Notes under the pieces: model-generated
What the model saw: only the letters and a program-made list of their open reading frames with translations
Databases searched by the model: none
What the model was told of the DNA's origin: nothing
Shown here: positions 18,502 through 29,004 of the stretch, in pieces
Numbering within the stretch: the first letter of the stretch is position 1
Layout: each line of letters starts with the position of its first letter
Source of the DNA: Pseudoalteromonas arctica A 37-1-2
GTDB taxonomy: Bacteria; Pseudomonadota; Gammaproteobacteria; Enterobacterales; Alteromonadaceae
Direction of reading: 5' to 3'
Assembly (NCBI RefSeq): GCF_000238395.3
Contig: NZ_CP011025.1
Location: forward strand, 1,798,001 to 1,862,000
DNA length: 64,000 nt
Program-made: the position numbers and the translations under genes

Positions 18502-21321
18502 ATGCACGAAGGTGTGATGAAGGCATGGCTAGAATCTTCACATTTAAACGGCGGCAACGTTGCTTATGTAGAAGAGCTTTATGAAGCGTATTTAGACGAT
18601 GCGACTTCTGTGCCAGACGAATGGCGAGAAGTGTTTGAACAATTACCTAAAGTTGATGGTGTGGATGTTGAAGTAAAACATTCAGAGGTTCGAGCACAGT
18701 TTGCACAGCTTGCAAAAAACAAGCATAGAGAAGTAGTGGTAGCAGAGGGTAGTGGCGGTGACCTTAAACAGGTTAAAGTTCTACAACTTATTAATGCTTT
18801 CCGTTTTCGTGGGCACCAAAATGCAAACCTAGATCCATTAGGTATTTGGCAACGAGAGCGTGTACGAGATTTAGAGCTAGAGTACCACGACCTATCTTCA
18901 AGTGATTTTGACCGCGAGTTTAACGTAGGATCGTTTGCCGTAGGGCGCGATACTATGCCTTTAGGTGAACTATACCAAGCACTAAAAACTACATATTGTG
19001 GTTCAATTGGCGCTGAGTATATGCACATCACATCAACAGAGGAAAAACGTTGGTTACAACAACGTCTAGAATCTGTCCAGTCTAGGCCTAAATTCTCAAA
19101 AGATGAAAAGCTACGTATCCTTAAAGGGCTTACTGCAGCAGATGGTCTAGAAAAATATTTAGGGTCTAAGTTTCCTGGTGCTAAGCGCTTTTCACTTGAA
19201 GGTGGCGATGCGTTAGTTCCAATGCTTAAAGAGCTTATTCACCGCGCTGGTGAAAGCGGCCAACAAGAAGCTGTTATTGGTATGGCTCACCGTGGTCGTT
19301 TAAACGTTTTAGTTAATGTACTTGGTAAAAATCCATCAGAATTATTTGATGAATTTGCTGGTATACATAAAGAAACGTTAGGTTCTGGTGATGTTAAATA
19401 TCACATGGGTTATTCGTCTGACTTTGCTACCAAAGGTGGCAACGTACACATGGCGCTTGCGTTTAACCCATCTCACCTAGAAATCGTAAACCCTGTTGTA
19501 ATGGGCTCTGTACGTGGTCGTCTCGACCGTTTAGGTGATAAATCAGGCATTAAAGCACTACCTATTACCATCCATGGTGATTCTGCTATTGCTGGACAAG
19601 GTGTTGTTCAAGAAACGTTTAACATGTCGCAAACTAATGCGTTTAGTTGTGGTGGTAGTATTCGTATTGTTGTCAACAACCAAGTAGGTTTTACAACCTC
19701 TAAGCAAGATGACGTTCGCTCAACGCCATACTGTACTGACATTGCTAAAATGGTTCAGTCTCCAATATTCCATGTTAATTCTGATGATCCTGAAGCCGTT
19801 GCATTTGTTACTCAACTTGCTCTTGATTTTAGAAATCAGTTTAAGCGTGACGTAGTAATTGATTTAGTTTGTTACCGTCGCCATGGTCACAATGAAGCTG
19901 ATGAGCCTAATGCAACTCAGCCTGTCATGTACCAAAAAATTAAAAAGCATCCAGTGCCGCGTTTAATCTATGCAGACCAACTGATTGCTGAAGGCTCTTT
20001 TTCTGAACAAGAAGTTAAAGCCTTAGCTGATGAGTACCGTGATGCACTAGATGAAGGCAGCTGTGTTGTTTCAGAAATACAGCCAGAGACGTCGCATTCT
20101 TCTGAGTGGGCCAAATATATTGGTCACGAATGGAATGTTGACTACGATGCTAGCGTATCTGTAGAGAAGCTTAAAGCTCTTGGTGAGAAAGTAGCTTCTT
20201 ACCCAGAACAACATAAAGCTCAATCTCGCGTTAAAAAGATTTATGACGATCGTAAGCTAATGGCCACAGGTGAAAAACCACTTGATTGGGGTATGGCAGA
20301 GACACTTGCCTATGCAACAATTGCGTCTGAAGGTACTGACATTCGTTTAACAGGACAAGACACAGGTCGAGGAACATTCTTTCATCGTCATGCTGTTGTT
20401 CATGGTCAATCCGATGGTACAACTTACACTCCTTTAGAGCATTTAAGTGAAGATCAAGGCACATTTGAAGTCTTTGATTCTGTTTTGTCTGAGGAAGCTG
20501 TCGTTGCGTTCGAATATGGGTATGCTACCGCTGAACCTAAGTCTCTCGTAATATGGGAAGCGCAATTTGGTGACTTCGCCAATGGTGCACAAGTTGTATT
20601 TGACCAGTTCTTAAGTTCTGGTGAGCAAAAGTGGGGCCGTTTATGTGGGCTTACAATTTTGTTACCTCATGGCTACGAAGGTCAAGGGCCAGAGCATAGT
20701 TCAGCGCGCTTAGAGCGTTTCTTGCAACTATGTGCTGATCACAACATGCAAGTATGTGTTCCTTCAACGCCGGCGCAAGTTTACGCTATGCTTCGTCGTC
20801 AATCAGTTCGACCACTTCGTCGTCCTCTGATTGTTATGACGCCTAAGTCGCTACTTCGTCACCCGCTTGCAACTTCATCACTTGAAGAGCTTTCACACGG
20901 TGTTTACCATAATATGATCGACGAAGTTGATGATATTAACCCTGAGAAAGTAGAGCGCGTTGTATTTTGTAGCGGTAAAGTTTACTACGAGTTACTACAA
21001 GAGCGTCGTAAGCTTGAGCAAGATAATATTGCAATTGTACGTGTTGAACAGTTATATCCGTTCCCACACGATGAAATGCAAACAATTATAGAGCGCTACC
21101 AACACGTAACTGATTTTGTATGGTGTCAAGAAGAGCCACAAAACCAAGGTGCATGGTACTGTTCACAACATCACTTTATTGATGCAATCCCACAAGGTGC
21201 TAAATTAAAATATGCAGGACGTAAAGCGTCTGCATCACCAGCGTGTGGTTACATGTCAGTACATACTAAAGAACAACAAGCGCTCGTTGCCGACGCGCTT
21301 ACTATAGAAAATAAAGGATAA
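18502..21321 (+). CDS. sucA: 2-oxoglutarate dehydrogenase E1
   Basis: Thiamine-diphosphate-dependent decarboxylase of the 2-oxoglutarate dehydrogenase complex; 939 residues (E. coli 933). N-terminal E2-binding segment MKAWLESSHLNGGNVAYVEELYEAYL. The core has GMAHRGRLNVLVNV, HGDSAIAGQGVV, VVNNQVGFTT and CYRRHGHNEADEP (ThDP/Mg region). The transketolase-like C-terminal half has LTGQDTGRGTFFHRH and EAQFGDFANGAQVV, and ends ALTIENKG. AGGG precedes ATG by about ten bases. sucB starts three bases after the stop. Confidence 0.97.
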   Translation: MHEGVMKAWLESSHLNGGNVAYVEELYEAYLDDATSVPDEWREVFEQLPKVDGVDVEVKHSEVRAQFAQLAKNKHREVVVAEGSGGDLKQVKVLQLINAFRFRGHQNANLDPLGIWQRERVRDLELEYHDLSSSDFDREFNVGSFAVGRDTMPLGELYQALKTTYCGSIGAEYMHITSTEEKRWLQQRLESVQSRPKFSKDEKLRILKGLTAADGLEKYLGSKFPGAKRFSLEGGDALVPMLKELIHRAGESGQQEAVIGMAHRGRLNVLVNVLGKNPSELFDEFAGIHKETLGSGDVKYHMGYSSDFATKGGNVHMALAFNPSHLEIVNPVVMGSVRGRLDRLGDKSGIKALPITIHGDSAIAGQGVVQETFNMSQTNAFSCGGSIRIVVNNQVGFTTSKQDDVRSTPYCTDIAKMVQSPIFHVNSDDPEAVAFVTQLALDFRNQFKRDVVIDLVCYRRHGHNEADEPNATQPVMYQKIKKHPVPRLIYADQLIAEGSFSEQEVKALADEYRDALDEGSCVVSEIQPETSHSSEWAKYIGHEWNVDYDASVSVEKLKALGEKVASYPEQHKAQSRVKKIYDDRKLMATGEKPLDWGMAETLAYATIASEGTDIRLTGQDTGRGTFFHRHAVVHGQSDGTTYTPLEHLSEDQGTFEVFDSVLSEEAVVAFEYGYATAEPKSLVIWEAQFGDFANGAQVVFDQFLSSGEQKWGRLCGLTILLPHGYEGQGPEHSSARLERFLQLCADHNMQVCVPSTPAQVYAMLRRQSVRPLRRPLIVMTPKSLLRHPLATSSLEELSHGVYHNMIDEVDDINPEKVERVVFCSGKVYYELLQERRKLEQDNIAIVRVEQLYPFPHDEMQTIIERYQHVTDFVWCQEEPQNQGAWYCSQHHFIDAIPQGAKLKYAGRKASASPACGYMSVHTKEQQALVADALTIENKG

Positions 21322-21324
21322 GCA

Positions 21325-22842
21325 ATGAGCACAGAAATTAAAGTTCCTGTTCTTCCTGAGTCGGTTGCAGATGCTACCGTTGCTACATGGCATGTAAGTG
21401 TTGGCGACAAAGTAACTCGCGATCAAAACTTAGTAGACATTGAAACAGATAAAGTGGTTTTAGAAGTTGTTGCACAGCATGACGGTGTAATAACAGAAAT
21501 ATCACAAGAAGAAGGTGCAACCGTACTTGGCGACCAAGTTATGGGTTTACTTGGTGATGCTGATGCAGCGCCAGCAAGTGAAGGTTCAACTAAAGAAGAA
21601 TCAGCACCAGCTAAATCAGAAGACGCGCCAGTGGCGCAATCAGCACCAGCATCAGAAGGTAAAGAAGTGGATATTAAAGTACCTGTACTTCCAGAATCAG
21701 TTGCAGACGCAACAATTGCTACATGGCATGTACAACCAGGTGACGCGGTAACACGCGACCAAAACTTGGTAGATATTGAAACAGATAAAGTTGTTCTTGA
21801 AGTAGTAGCTCAAGAAGATGGCATCATGGGTGATATCATTCACGGCGAAGGCGATACTGTATTAGGCGAGCAAGTAATTGGTTCGGTTAAAGCAGGCGGT
21901 GCACCAGCGGCTCCAGCTGCAAAAGCAGACGCAGCGCCAGCAGCAGATTCAAGCGAAAGTTCAGATGTGTTAACACCATCAGTTCGTCGTTTAATTGCTG
22001 AGAAAGGCCTAGACGCTTCTAAAATTAAAGGCACGGGTAAAAATGGTCGTGTAACTAAAGAAGACGTTGATACTTTCTTAAAAGCACCAGCGCCAGCGGC
22101 TAAAAAAGCAGAAGCTTCTGCTCCAGCTGCACCGATGGGCGATCGTACTCAAAAACGTGTACCTATGACTCGTTTACGTAAAACGATTGCGACACGCCTT
22201 CTTGAAGCTAAAAACTCAACTGCAATGTTAACAACATTCAACGAAGTGAACATGGGACCAATCATGAGCCTTCGTAAGCAGTATCAAGAAACGTTTGAAA
22301 AGCGTCACGGCATTCGTTTAGGTTTCATGTCTTTCTATGTGAAAGCGGTAACTGAAGCTCTTAAGCGTTTCCCAGATGTAAATGCATCAATTGATGGTGA
22401 CGATATTGTTTACCATAACTATTTCGATATCAGCATTGCAGTATCTACTCCACGTGGCTTAGTTACTCCAGTACTTAAAGATTGTGACAAACTATCTGTT
22501 GCTGAAATCGAAAAAGGTATTCGTGAGCTAGCACTTAAAGGTCGTGATGGTAAGCTTACGCTTGCTGATATGACGGGTGGTAATTTCACTATTACTAATG
22601 GTGGCGTATTTGGTTCATTGCTATCTACACCTATCATTAACTTGCCACAGTCTTCAATCTTGGGTATGCATAAAATCCAAGACCGTCCGATGGCTGTAAA
22701 TGGTAAAGTTGAAATACTACCTATGATGTATTTAGCACTTTCTTATGACCACCGTATCATTGATGGTAAAGAATCTGTTGGTTTCTTAGTGACTATTAAA
22801 GAGTTACTTGAAGATCCAACTCGCTTATTGCTAGATGTTTAA
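21325..22842 (+). CDS. sucB: 2-oxoglutarate dehydrogenase E2 with two lipoyl domains
   Basis: Dihydrolipoyl succinyltransferase core of the complex. It has 505 residues, about 100 more than E. coli SucB (405), because it carries two lipoyl domains. Domain 1 is about residues 4-76 (lipoyl Lys 43) and domain 2 about 116-188 (Lys 155), each with the [11 protein letters not shown] motif. They are joined by Ala/Pro/Ser/Glu-rich linkers. An E1/E3-binding domain ([25 protein letters not shown], about 212-250) is followed by the catalytic domain ending in the active-site motif [13 protein letters not shown] and [12 protein letters not shown]. No lpd (E3) follows; a terminator closes the operon here. 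Confidence 0.95.
   Translation: MSTEIKVPVLPESVADATVATWHVSVGDKVTRDQNLVDIETDKVVLEVVAQHDGVITEISQEEGATVLGDQVMGLLGDADAAPASEGSTKEESAPAKSEDAPVAQSAPASEGKEVDIKVPVLPESVADATIATWHVQPGDAVTRDQNLVDIETDKVVLEVVAQEDGIMGDIIHGEGDTVLGEQVIGSVKAGGAPAAPAAKADAAPAADSSESSDVLTPSVRRLIAEKGLDASKIKGTGKNGRVTKEDVDTFLKAPAPAAKKAEASAPAAPMGDRTQKRVPMTRLRKTIATRLLEAKNSTAMLTTFNEVNMGPIMSLRKQYQETFEKRHGIRLGFMSFYVKAVTEALKRFPDVNASIDGDDIVYHNYFDISIAVSTPRGLVTPVLKDCDKLSVAEIEKGIRELALKGRDGKLTLADMTGGNFTITNGGVFGSLLSTPIINLPQSSILGMHKIQDRPMAVNGKVEILPMMYLALSYDHRIIDGKESVGFLVTIKELLEDPTRLLLDV
21334..21888 (+). repeat. Tandem lipoyl-domain duplication inside sucB
   Basis: Codons 4-76 (21334-21552) and 116-188 (21670-21888) encode two copies of a 73-residue domain. 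By hand alignment 55 of 73 residues are identical with no gaps. At DNA level the copies differ mostly at third positions, so this is an old duplication held similar at protein level. Confidence 0.85.
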
Positions 22843-22860
22843 TCTAGTTGTATGAAATGT

Positions 22861-22893
22861 AAGCTGTGAATGAACATTCACAGCTTTTTTTTT
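22861..22893 (+). terminator. Terminator of the sdh-sucAB operon
   Basis: Stem AAGCTGTGAAT (22861-22871), loop GAAC, ATTCACAGCTT (22876-22886), then T-run to 22893. It separates sucAB from sucCD, which therefore need their own promoter in 22894-23019. Confidence 0.93.
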
Positions 22894-23019
22894 GCGCCTT
22901 TGGTCGTACTGGGGTTTTCATGTTAAGCCTTGGGATCTATACTAGGTGCGCAATTTGGGATAGTTGTTTATTTGAAAAAATATTCAGCTCTTTTAGTATA
23001 AAAAATTGGATAAAGCATC

Positions 23020-24186
23020 ATGAATTTGCATGAGTATCAGGCAAAACAACTTTTTGCCGAATATGGTTTACCCGTTTCTACAGGTTACGCTTGCGATACA
23101 CCTGAAGAAGCTGCTGCAGCTGCTGAAAAAATTGGCGGCGATATGTGGGTTGTTAAAACTCAGGTTCACGCAGGTGGTCGTGGTAAAGCTGGCGGTGTAA
23201 AGCTAGTTAAAACTATCGAAGAAGTAAAAGCGTTTGCAGCTAACTGGTTAGGTAAAAACCTAGTTACTTACCAAACAGACGAGAAAGGCCAGCCAGTAGC
23301 TAAAATTTTAGTAGAAAGCTGTACTGACATTGCTAACGAATTGTACCTAGGTGCAGTAGTTGACCGTGCATCTCGTAAAGTGGTTTTCATGGCGTCTACT
23401 GAAGGCGGTGTTGAAATTGAAACTGTTGCTGAAGAAACACCAGAGCTTATCCACAAAGCAGAGATCGACCCGTTAGTAGGTCCTCAAGCTTACCAAGCAC
23501 GTGAACTAGGTTTCAAATTGGGTCTTAACCCAGTACAAATGAAACAGTTTGTTAAGATCTTTATGGGTCTTGGTAAAATGTTCACTGATTTTGATTTCGC
23601 ATTACTTGAAATCAACCCGTTAGTAATTACAGACGAAGGCAACCTTCACTGTCTTGACGGCAAAATCGGTATTGATGGTAATGCACTTTACCGTCAACCT
23701 AAAATCCGTGAATTCCACGATCCATCTCAAGAAGATGCTCGTGAAGCACACGCAGCAAGCTTCGAGCTTAACTACGTTGCTCTAGACGGTAATGTTGGTT
23801 GTATGGTTAACGGTGCAGGCCTAGCAATGGGTACTATGGACATCGTAAACCTACACGGCGGCAAGCCGGCTAACTTCTTGGATGTTGGTGGCGGTGCTAC
23901 TAAAGAACGTGTTTCTGAAGCATTCAAAATCATTCTTTCTGACGACAATGTTAAAGCTGTTTTAGTAAACATCTTTGGCGGCATCGTTCGTTGTGACATG
24001 ATTGCTGAAGGCATCATTGGCGCAGTTAAAGAAGTTGGCGTAACCGTACCAGTAGTTGTACGTTTAGAAGGTACTAATGCTGAATTAGGTCGTGAAGTTC
24101 TTAAGAACTCTGGTCTAGACATCATTGCTGCTGAATCACTAACAGACGCTGCTGAAAAAGTTGTTGCTGCTGCGGAGGGCAAATAA
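23020..24186 (+). CDS. sucC: Succinyl-CoA synthetase beta subunit
   Basis: ATP-grasp subunit that binds nucleotide and succinate. 388 residues, the same as E. coli. Begins [22 protein letters not shown]-grasp elements: [19 protein letters not shown] (about 46-64) and [11 protein letters not shown] (about 195-206). C-terminal part [17 protein letters not shown] and [17 protein letters not shown] (about 320-336) is succinate/phosphohistidine-loop region. The upstream 126 bases after the sucB terminator presumably carry a separate promoter. Its stop overlaps the sucD start (TAATG). Confidence 0.97.
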   Translation: MNLHEYQAKQLFAEYGLPVSTGYACDTPEEAAAAAEKIGGDMWVVKTQVHAGGRGKAGGVKLVKTIEEVKAFAANWLGKNLVTYQTDEKGQPVAKILVESCTDIANELYLGAVVDRASRKVVFMASTEGGVEIETVAEETPELIHKAEIDPLVGPQAYQARELGFKLGLNPVQMKQFVKIFMGLGKMFTDFDFALLEINPLVITDEGNLHCLDGKIGIDGNALYRQPKIREFHDPSQEDAREAHAASFELNYVALDGNVGCMVNGAGLAMGTMDIVNLHGGKPANFLDVGGGATKERVSEAFKIILSDDNVKAVLVNIFGGIVRCDMIAEGIIGAVKEVGVTVPVVVRLEGTNAELGREVLKNSGLDIIAAESLTDAAEKVVAAAEGK

Positions 24187-25058
24187 TGTCTGTATTAATC
24201 AATAAAGATACAAAAGTTATCTGTCAAGGTTTCACTGGTGGCCAAGGTACTTTCCACTCAGAGCAAGCGCTTGAGTACGGTACACAAATGGTTGGTGGTG
24301 TTAGCCCAGGTAAAGGCGGTCAAACGCACCTTGGTCTTCCTGTATTCAACACAGTTCGTGATGCTGTAAAAGAAACTGGCGCAACTGCTTCAGTTATATA
24401 CGTACCAGCTCCTTTCTGTAAAGATGCAATCTTAGAAGCTATCGATGCTGGCATCGAGCTAATAGTTTGTATTACTGAAGGTATCCCTACACTTGATATG
24501 GTTGATGTTAAAATCAAACTAGATCAAACAGGTACTCGTATGATCGGTCCTAACTGCCCAGGTGTTATTACTCCTGGTCAAACTAAGATTGGTATCATGC
24601 CTGGTCATATCCACAAACCTGGTAAAGTAGGTATTGTTTCTCGCTCTGGTACTTTAACGTACGAAGCCGTTAAGCAAACTACTGATGCTGGTTTTGGTCA
24701 GTCTACGTGTGTTGGTATTGGTGGTGATCCAATTCCAGGTACTAACTTTATCGACGTTCTAGAAATGTTCGAAAAAGATCCACAAACTGAAGCAATCGTA
24801 ATGATTGGTGAAATTGGTGGTACTGCAGAAGAAGAAGCTGCAGAGTACATCAAAGCTCACGTAACTAAACCTGTAGTATCTTACATTGCTGGTGTTACTG
24901 CACCAGAAGGTAAGCGTATGGGTCACGCTGGCGCAATCATTGCCGGCGGTAAAGGTACTGCTGATGAGAAATTTGCTGCATTAGAAGCTGCGGGCGTAAA
25001 AACTGTACGTTCACTTGCTGATATCGGTAAAGCACTTAAAGAGAAAACAGGCTGGTAA
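24186..25058 (+). CDS. sucD: Succinyl-CoA synthetase alpha subunit
   Basis: CoA-binding subunit carrying the phosphohistidine; 290 residues (E. coli 289). Rossmann/CoA region [22 protein letters not shown] with [23 protein letters not shown], and active histidine in [17 protein letters not shown] (about residue 247). GGAGGGCAAATA provides a strong ribosome site. Followed by a strong hairpin terminator that also faces the convergent DUF3083 gene. Confidence 0.97.
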   Translation: MSVLINKDTKVICQGFTGGQGTFHSEQALEYGTQMVGGVSPGKGGQTHLGLPVFNTVRDAVKETGATASVIYVPAPFCKDAILEAIDAGIELIVCITEGIPTLDMVDVKIKLDQTGTRMIGPNCPGVITPGQTKIGIMPGHIHKPGKVGIVSRSGTLTYEAVKQTTDAGFGQSTCVGIGGDPIPGTNFIDVLEMFEKDPQTEAIVMIGEIGGTAEEEAAEYIKAHVTKPVVSYIAGVTAPEGKRMGHAGAIIAGGKGTADEKFAALEAAGVKTVRSLADIGKALKEKTGW

Positions 25059-25075
25059 TCGCTTGTTTTTCTTTC

Positions 25076-25102
25076 AAAAGGCCCGCATATGCGGGCCTTT
25101 TT
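25076..25102. terminator. Bidirectional terminator between sucD and DUF3083 gene
   Basis: Stem AAAAGGCCCGC (25076-25086), loop ATAT, GCGGGCCTTTT (25091-25101), with T-run on the plus strand and four T's on the minus strand. Serves convergent sucCD (plus) and the DUF3083 gene (minus). Confidence 0.92.
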
Positions 25103-25118
25103 GTTATTAGATGAAAAT

Positions 25119-26189
25119 TTAGAACGGGTAACTAATATGCTGGAAAAAGCGTACAGATAAGTCTTGGCGTTGTTTATTTATAGCCAGCTCATTACACAGA
25201 GTATGGATTGTTTTTTCTACTTGGTTCATAAATCGACCATAGCCCATTTCATGTTTATCCTGCTGCGTTGCGACTACTACAAAATGCAGCGTTTCTACCA
25301 ATTTACTTGCTTCATAAAAGTGCTTAATTTGATTTTCATTAGATTCAATATCAAAACTTAACTTTTGGAGTTCATCATTACCTTCACTTTTATCTATTTT
25401 ACTGTTGCGTATAATAGGCGTTGCACCGTTAGCAACCATAGCGCCATGGTTTAAGTTATTATTTTGACACGCACGTATAAATGCATAAGCAAAGTAGTCA
25501 TAAAATTTAGCATAATCGTTTGTGTTCATTAGTGTTTGAAACTGCGTTTTAATAGCGCGCGAAACCGGTATAGTAAAAGTGGCGTAAGTCATCTCTGCAT
25601 AATCATTGGGTATGCTGCATTGTCTTGATTGGTAGCGAGGGTAGAGACTTCTTAATTTGTAACCATAGCTTTCCTTGTTGCCTTTTTCTTTAGCAAATAG
25701 GTCATACGTTAAGTGTTGATGGTCGCGTAGTTTAAACTGGGGCTGATTTATTAAGAGTTGTCCTTGTAAAGTGTCTAACACTTTTTGAACTTTATTATGA
25801 AATTCTGCAGAGTTGGCTCGTAAATCATCGCCTGTTGCTAAAAATAGAATGCGTATTTTTTTACTCGGTGTACCTTCAGTGTAATAAATCTTATGCGCTT
25901 CGTGATAACGGGGATTATAAAAAAAGAGCATTTGTTTATCTGTTTCTAATTGATAAGACTCATCATTAAATCTTACAACGGGTAGTTTATCATTCGCTAA
26001 TAAGTGCACATTATAAAGCTCATACTCATCACAAGAAGCAAACAGCTGGCGTGCAATACGTTCATAGCAGCAATTTATATCACTAAAGCTTTTATAAAAA
26101 TCGTGATTAGGGGTTATTTCAGCTAAAAGGTAGTGGTTAGCGCGTGCATTAGTTGGAATATATACACGATGTTGATTAAGTGTCGCCAT
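25119..26189 (-). CDS. DUF3083 family protein (tentative)
   Basis: A 356-residue cytoplasmic protein without signal peptide or membrane helix. I tentatively place it in the Alteromonadales family DUF3083 from recalled sequence (VYIPTNARANHYLL near the N-terminus, KLPVVRFNDESYQ in the middle). Function is unknown and I see no catalytic motif. Start ATG has AAGGA ten bases upstream. The gene stands alone, divergent from glnS across 218 bases and convergent with sucCD. Codon use looks like its housekeeping neighbours. Confidence 0.65.
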   Translation of the reverse strand: MATLNQHRVYIPTNARANHYLLAEITPNHDFYKSFSDINCCYERIARQLFASCDEYELYNVHLLANDKLPVVRFNDESYQLETDKQMLFFYNPRYHEAHKIYYTEGTPSKKIRILFLATGDDLRANSAEFHNKVQKVLDTLQGQLLINQPQFKLRDHQHLTYDLFAKEKGNKESYGYKLRSLYPRYQSRQCSIPNDYAEMTYATFTIPVSRAIKTQFQTLMNTNDYAKFYDYFAYAFIRACQNNNLNHGAMVANGATPIIRNSKIDKSEGNDELQKLSFDIESNENQIKHFYEASKLVETLHFVVVATQQDKHEMGYGRFMNQVEKTIHTLCNELAINKQRQDLSVRFFQHISYPF

Positions 26190-26206
26190 CTTTAAATCCT
26201 TATAAT

Positions 26207-26223
26207 GTAGGTTATTTACCTAC
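26207..26223 (-). promoter_or_regulatory. Inverted repeat in DUF3083 leader
   Basis: GTAGGT-TATTT-ACCTAC, perfect 6-bp arms, 18-34 bases upstream of the DUF3083 start. A TATAGT (complement of 26222-26227) beside it could be its -10 element, so the repeat could be an operator or a leader hairpin. Only the symmetry is certain. Confidence 0.35.
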
Positions 26224-26407
26224 TATAAACTGTTTAGATGACTTAAATATTGCGTTAAAACAAATTTTATTCATAAACAATGGTTCAGCTGAATTAAAGT
26301 TAAGCAATATCAAAAATAAACCTTAATCTAGTGCTGTATGTTAGTGTATGTTTTTGTAATAATGCATTAGTTTTGTTATTACGTAATATTTAGAGGACTG
26401 CACTCCT

Positions 26408-28066
26408 ATGGCGGAAATTGAGAATCGCCCAAGTAACTTTATTAGAACCCGAATTGATGAAGACTTAGCAAGTAAAAAGCATGCAACAACGCATACACGT
26501 TTTCCACCTGAACCAAATGGCTTTTTGCATATTGGTCATGCCAAATCAATTTGTTTAAATTTTGGCATCGCAAAAGATTATAACGGTTTATGTAACTTAC
26601 GTTTTGACGATACAAACCCAGAAAAAGAAGACATTAACTACGTTAATTCTATAAAAGAAGACGTACAGTGGTTAGGTTTTAACTGGGATGGCGATATAAA
26701 GTATTCTTCTAACTATTTTGATACTTTATATGGTTACGCTGTTGAGCTTATAAATAAAGGCTTAGCGTACGTTTGCTTTTTAACAGCAGACGAAGCACGC
26801 CAATACCGTGGTACATTGAAAGAGCCAGGTAAAAATAGCCCGTACAGAGATACATCAGTTGAAGAAAACCTAGCGTTATTTGAAAAAATGCGTGCTGGCG
26901 AATTCAAAGAAGGCGAATGTGTCCTGCGTGCTAAAATTGATATGGCTAGCTCATTTATGGTGCTTCGCGATCCAATTATTTATCGCGTACGTTTTGCTCA
27001 TCATCATCAAACAGCAGACAAGTGGTGCATTTACCCAATGTATGACTTCACGCACTGTATTTCTGATGCACTTGAAGGTATTACACATTCATTATGCACA
27101 CTCGAGTTTCAAGATAACCGTCGTTTGTACGACTGGGTACTTGATAACATTAGTTTAGAGTGTCACCCACAGCAAATTGAGTTTTCACGTTTAAATCTTG
27201 AATACACAATTATGTCTAAGCGTAAGCTAAGCGATTTAGTGGTAAATAACCATGTAGAAGGGTGGGATGACCCACGCATGCCTACAATTGCAGGCCTACG
27301 TCGCCGTGGTTATACACCAGGTTCAATCCGTGAGTTTTGTTTGCGTATTGGTGTAACAAAACAAGAGAATATGGTTGAAATGGGTATGCTTGAAGCATGT
27401 ATCCGTGAAGATCTAAACGAAAATGCACCACGTGCAATGGCCGTACTCGATCCTGTTAAAGTTGTTATTGAAAACTACGATGCAGACAAGGTTGAGGTTT
27501 TATCTGTGGCTAACCACCCAAATAAAGAAGAAATGGGTCGTCGTGATGTACCATTTACTCGTGAAATCTATATAGAACGAGAAGACTTTAAAGAAGAAGC
27601 GAATAACAAGTTTAAACGTTTAGTGCTTGATAAAGAAGTACGCTTACGTGGTGCTTATGTTATTAAAGCACAGCGTGTTGAAAAAGACGAAAATGGTGAA
27701 ATCACAACTATCTTCTGTACTTACGATACTGAAACACTTGGTAAAAATCCAAGTGATGGACGTAAAGTAAAAGGTGTTATTCACTGGGTTTCAGCACCAG
27801 AGTCTATTACGGCAGAAGTTCGTTTATACGATCGTTTGTTTAGTGTGCCAAACCCAGCAGCCGCTGATGAGTTTGAAACAACATTAAATCCTGAGTCACT
27901 GGTTGTTTTATCAAACGCTAAATTAGAGCCATCGCTTGCTAATTCACAAGCAGAGCAGGGCTTTCAGTTTGAGCGTACAGGTTATTTCTCTCGTGATTCT
28001 AAATCAGAGAACGTTGTATTTAACCAAACAGTGGGTCTTCGTGATTCTTGGTCTAAGACTCAATAA
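26408..28066 (+). CDS. glnS: Glutaminyl-tRNA synthetase
   Basis: Class I aminoacyl-tRNA synthetase charging tRNA-Gln; 552 residues (E. coli 554). HIGH motif in [15 protein letters not shown] (about 33-47), FDDTNPEKE, and KMSKS-type loop [11 protein letters not shown] (about 267-277). Characteristic GlnRS anticodon-binding beta barrels in the second half ([30 protein letters not shown]). Ends DSWSKTQ. Upstream gene is divergent. Its own terminator is not obvious; the MITE-like element and the fur-side terminator follow. Confidence 0.97.
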   Translation: MAEIENRPSNFIRTRIDEDLASKKHATTHTRFPPEPNGFLHIGHAKSICLNFGIAKDYNGLCNLRFDDTNPEKEDINYVNSIKEDVQWLGFNWDGDIKYSSNYFDTLYGYAVELINKGLAYVCFLTADEARQYRGTLKEPGKNSPYRDTSVEENLALFEKMRAGEFKEGECVLRAKIDMASSFMVLRDPIIYRVRFAHHHQTADKWCIYPMYDFTHCISDALEGITHSLCTLEFQDNRRLYDWVLDNISLECHPQQIEFSRLNLEYTIMSKRKLSDLVVNNHVEGWDDPRMPTIAGLRRRGYTPGSIREFCLRIGVTKQENMVEMGMLEACIREDLNENAPRAMAVLDPVKVVIENYDADKVEVLSVANHPNKEEMGRRDVPFTREIYIEREDFKEEANNKFKRLVLDKEVRLRGAYVIKAQRVEKDENGEITTIFCTYDTETLGKNPSDGRKVKGVIHWVSAPESITAEVRLYDRLFSVPNPAAADEFETTLNPESLVVLSNAKLEPSLANSQAEQGFQFERTGYFSRDSKSENVVFNQTVGLRDSWSKTQ

Positions 28067-28078
28067 GTAATATCTAAA

Positions 28079-28275
28079 AAACCTGAACTCTGGATAATAA
28101 ATCTATCTCGAGCAGCTATTTTCAGCGCTAACTGCGTTGAATTTACTTGCAATAGGCCAGCTATTGACGCGTGAATTCGCCTTGTTTTGACTTAAAATCT
28201 CTGGCTAGAGAAAATAAATTTAAATATCACCATGATTCAATACGTTGGTAAATCTCTTAACCAGAGTTCAGGTTT
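28079..28275. mobile_element. MITE-like element with 15-bp terminal inverted repeats
   Basis: A 197-base non-coding block between glnS and fur bounded by AAACCTGAACTCTGG (28079-28093) and its exact reverse complement (28261-28275). The heptamer TAATATC occurs just outside on both sides (28068-28074 and 28275-28281), which may be a target-site duplication, although it does not abut both repeats exactly. The interior (for example GCTATTTTCAGCGCTAACTG) contains no convincing ORF and looks like the repeated intergenic elements I recall from marine gammaproteobacteria. No transposase is present, so it would be non-autonomous. Confidence 0.65.
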
Positions 28276-28327
28276 AATATCCCCAGTATTTACTGGGTAT
28301 ATTCATTACAAGCGTATTTTAGACACA

Positions 28328-28354
28328 AAAAAACCTGCACTTAGCAGGTTTTTT
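28328..28354. terminator. Terminator between glnS side and fur
   Basis: Stem AAAAAACCTGC (28328-28338), loop ACTTA, GCAGGTTTTTT (28344-28354). It has T-runs on both strands, 20 bases beyond the minus-strand fur stop; works for fur and probably for glnS transcripts coming the other way. A separate 7-bp palindrome CCCAGTA-TT-TACTGGG lies at 28282-28297. Confidence 0.9.
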
Positions 28355-28374
28355 ATTGCTTTTTAAAAGCGGTA

Positions 28375-28818
28375 TTAGCTGTTAGCGTCGCTAAATTCTT
28401 TACACGCTGCTTTATCGTTACACTCACCGTATAAATATAAAGAATGGTTTGTAAGTGTAATACCATTTTCTTCAGAAATTTCAAGTTGACGACGTTCAAT
28501 CATCTCATCTTCAAACTCTACAACTTTGCCACACTTCAAACATACTAAATGATCGTGGTGTGTGCTTCCTGAAAGTTCAAATACTGATTTGCCACCTTCA
28601 AAGTGATGACGGCTTACAATACCCGCATCATCAAATTGGTTAAGTACGCGGTATACAGTTGCAAGACCAATTTCTTCACCTAGATCCAAAAGAATTTTGT
28701 AAACATCTTCAGCACTGATGTGTTGGTTATCTGGAGATTGTAAAATCTCTAATATTTTAATACGCGGTAAAGTTACTTTTAAACCGGCTTTTTTAAGTTC
28801 CAAGTTATGATCAGTCAT
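28375..28818 (-). CDS. fur: Ferric uptake regulator Fur
   Basis: Fe2+-dependent repressor, 147 residues (E. coli 148). N-terminal winged helix (LKKAGLKVTLPRIKILEIL, ATVYRVLNQFDDAGIV). Metal-binding region with HHFEGGKSVFEL, HHDHLVCLKCGKVVEFED (CxxC zinc site) and a C-terminal ECNDKAAC with a second cysteine pair. It lies directly downstream of fldA as in E. coli, 186 bases apart, so it probably has its own promoter. The Fur box found at 40407-40427 is a candidate target in this window. Confidence 0.97.
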   Translation of the reverse strand: MTDHNLELKKAGLKVTLPRIKILEILQSPDNQHISAEDVYKILLDLGEEIGLATVYRVLNQFDDAGIVSRHHFEGGKSVFELSGSTHHDHLVCLKCGKVVEFEDEMIERRQLEISEENGITLTNHSLYLYGECNDKAACKEFSDANS

Positions 28819-28955
28819 TAAATCTGTCTCAATTTTATTTGGTTATACTAGACATCTTGCAAAGATGTACACGACACATTAGCAACAAACAGGATAACGT
28901 GCCTAAGCGTTAAGTGCAAAGAACAATTGATTTATATTGCCACTAAAGCTTAAAA

Positions 28956-28990
28956 CGCTAACTGTTTGATAATTATTTAAACAGCTAGCG
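28956..28990 (-). terminator. Imperfect hairpin after fldA
   Basis: Arms CGCTAACTGTTT (28956-28967) and AAACAGCTAGCG (28979-28990) pair over 12 bases with one mismatch and an 11-base loop, 15 bases after the minus-strand fldA stop. No T-tract; weak candidate terminator in the fldA-fur gap. Confidence 0.35.
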
Positions 28991-29004
28991 ATATATGCAG
29001 TAAA

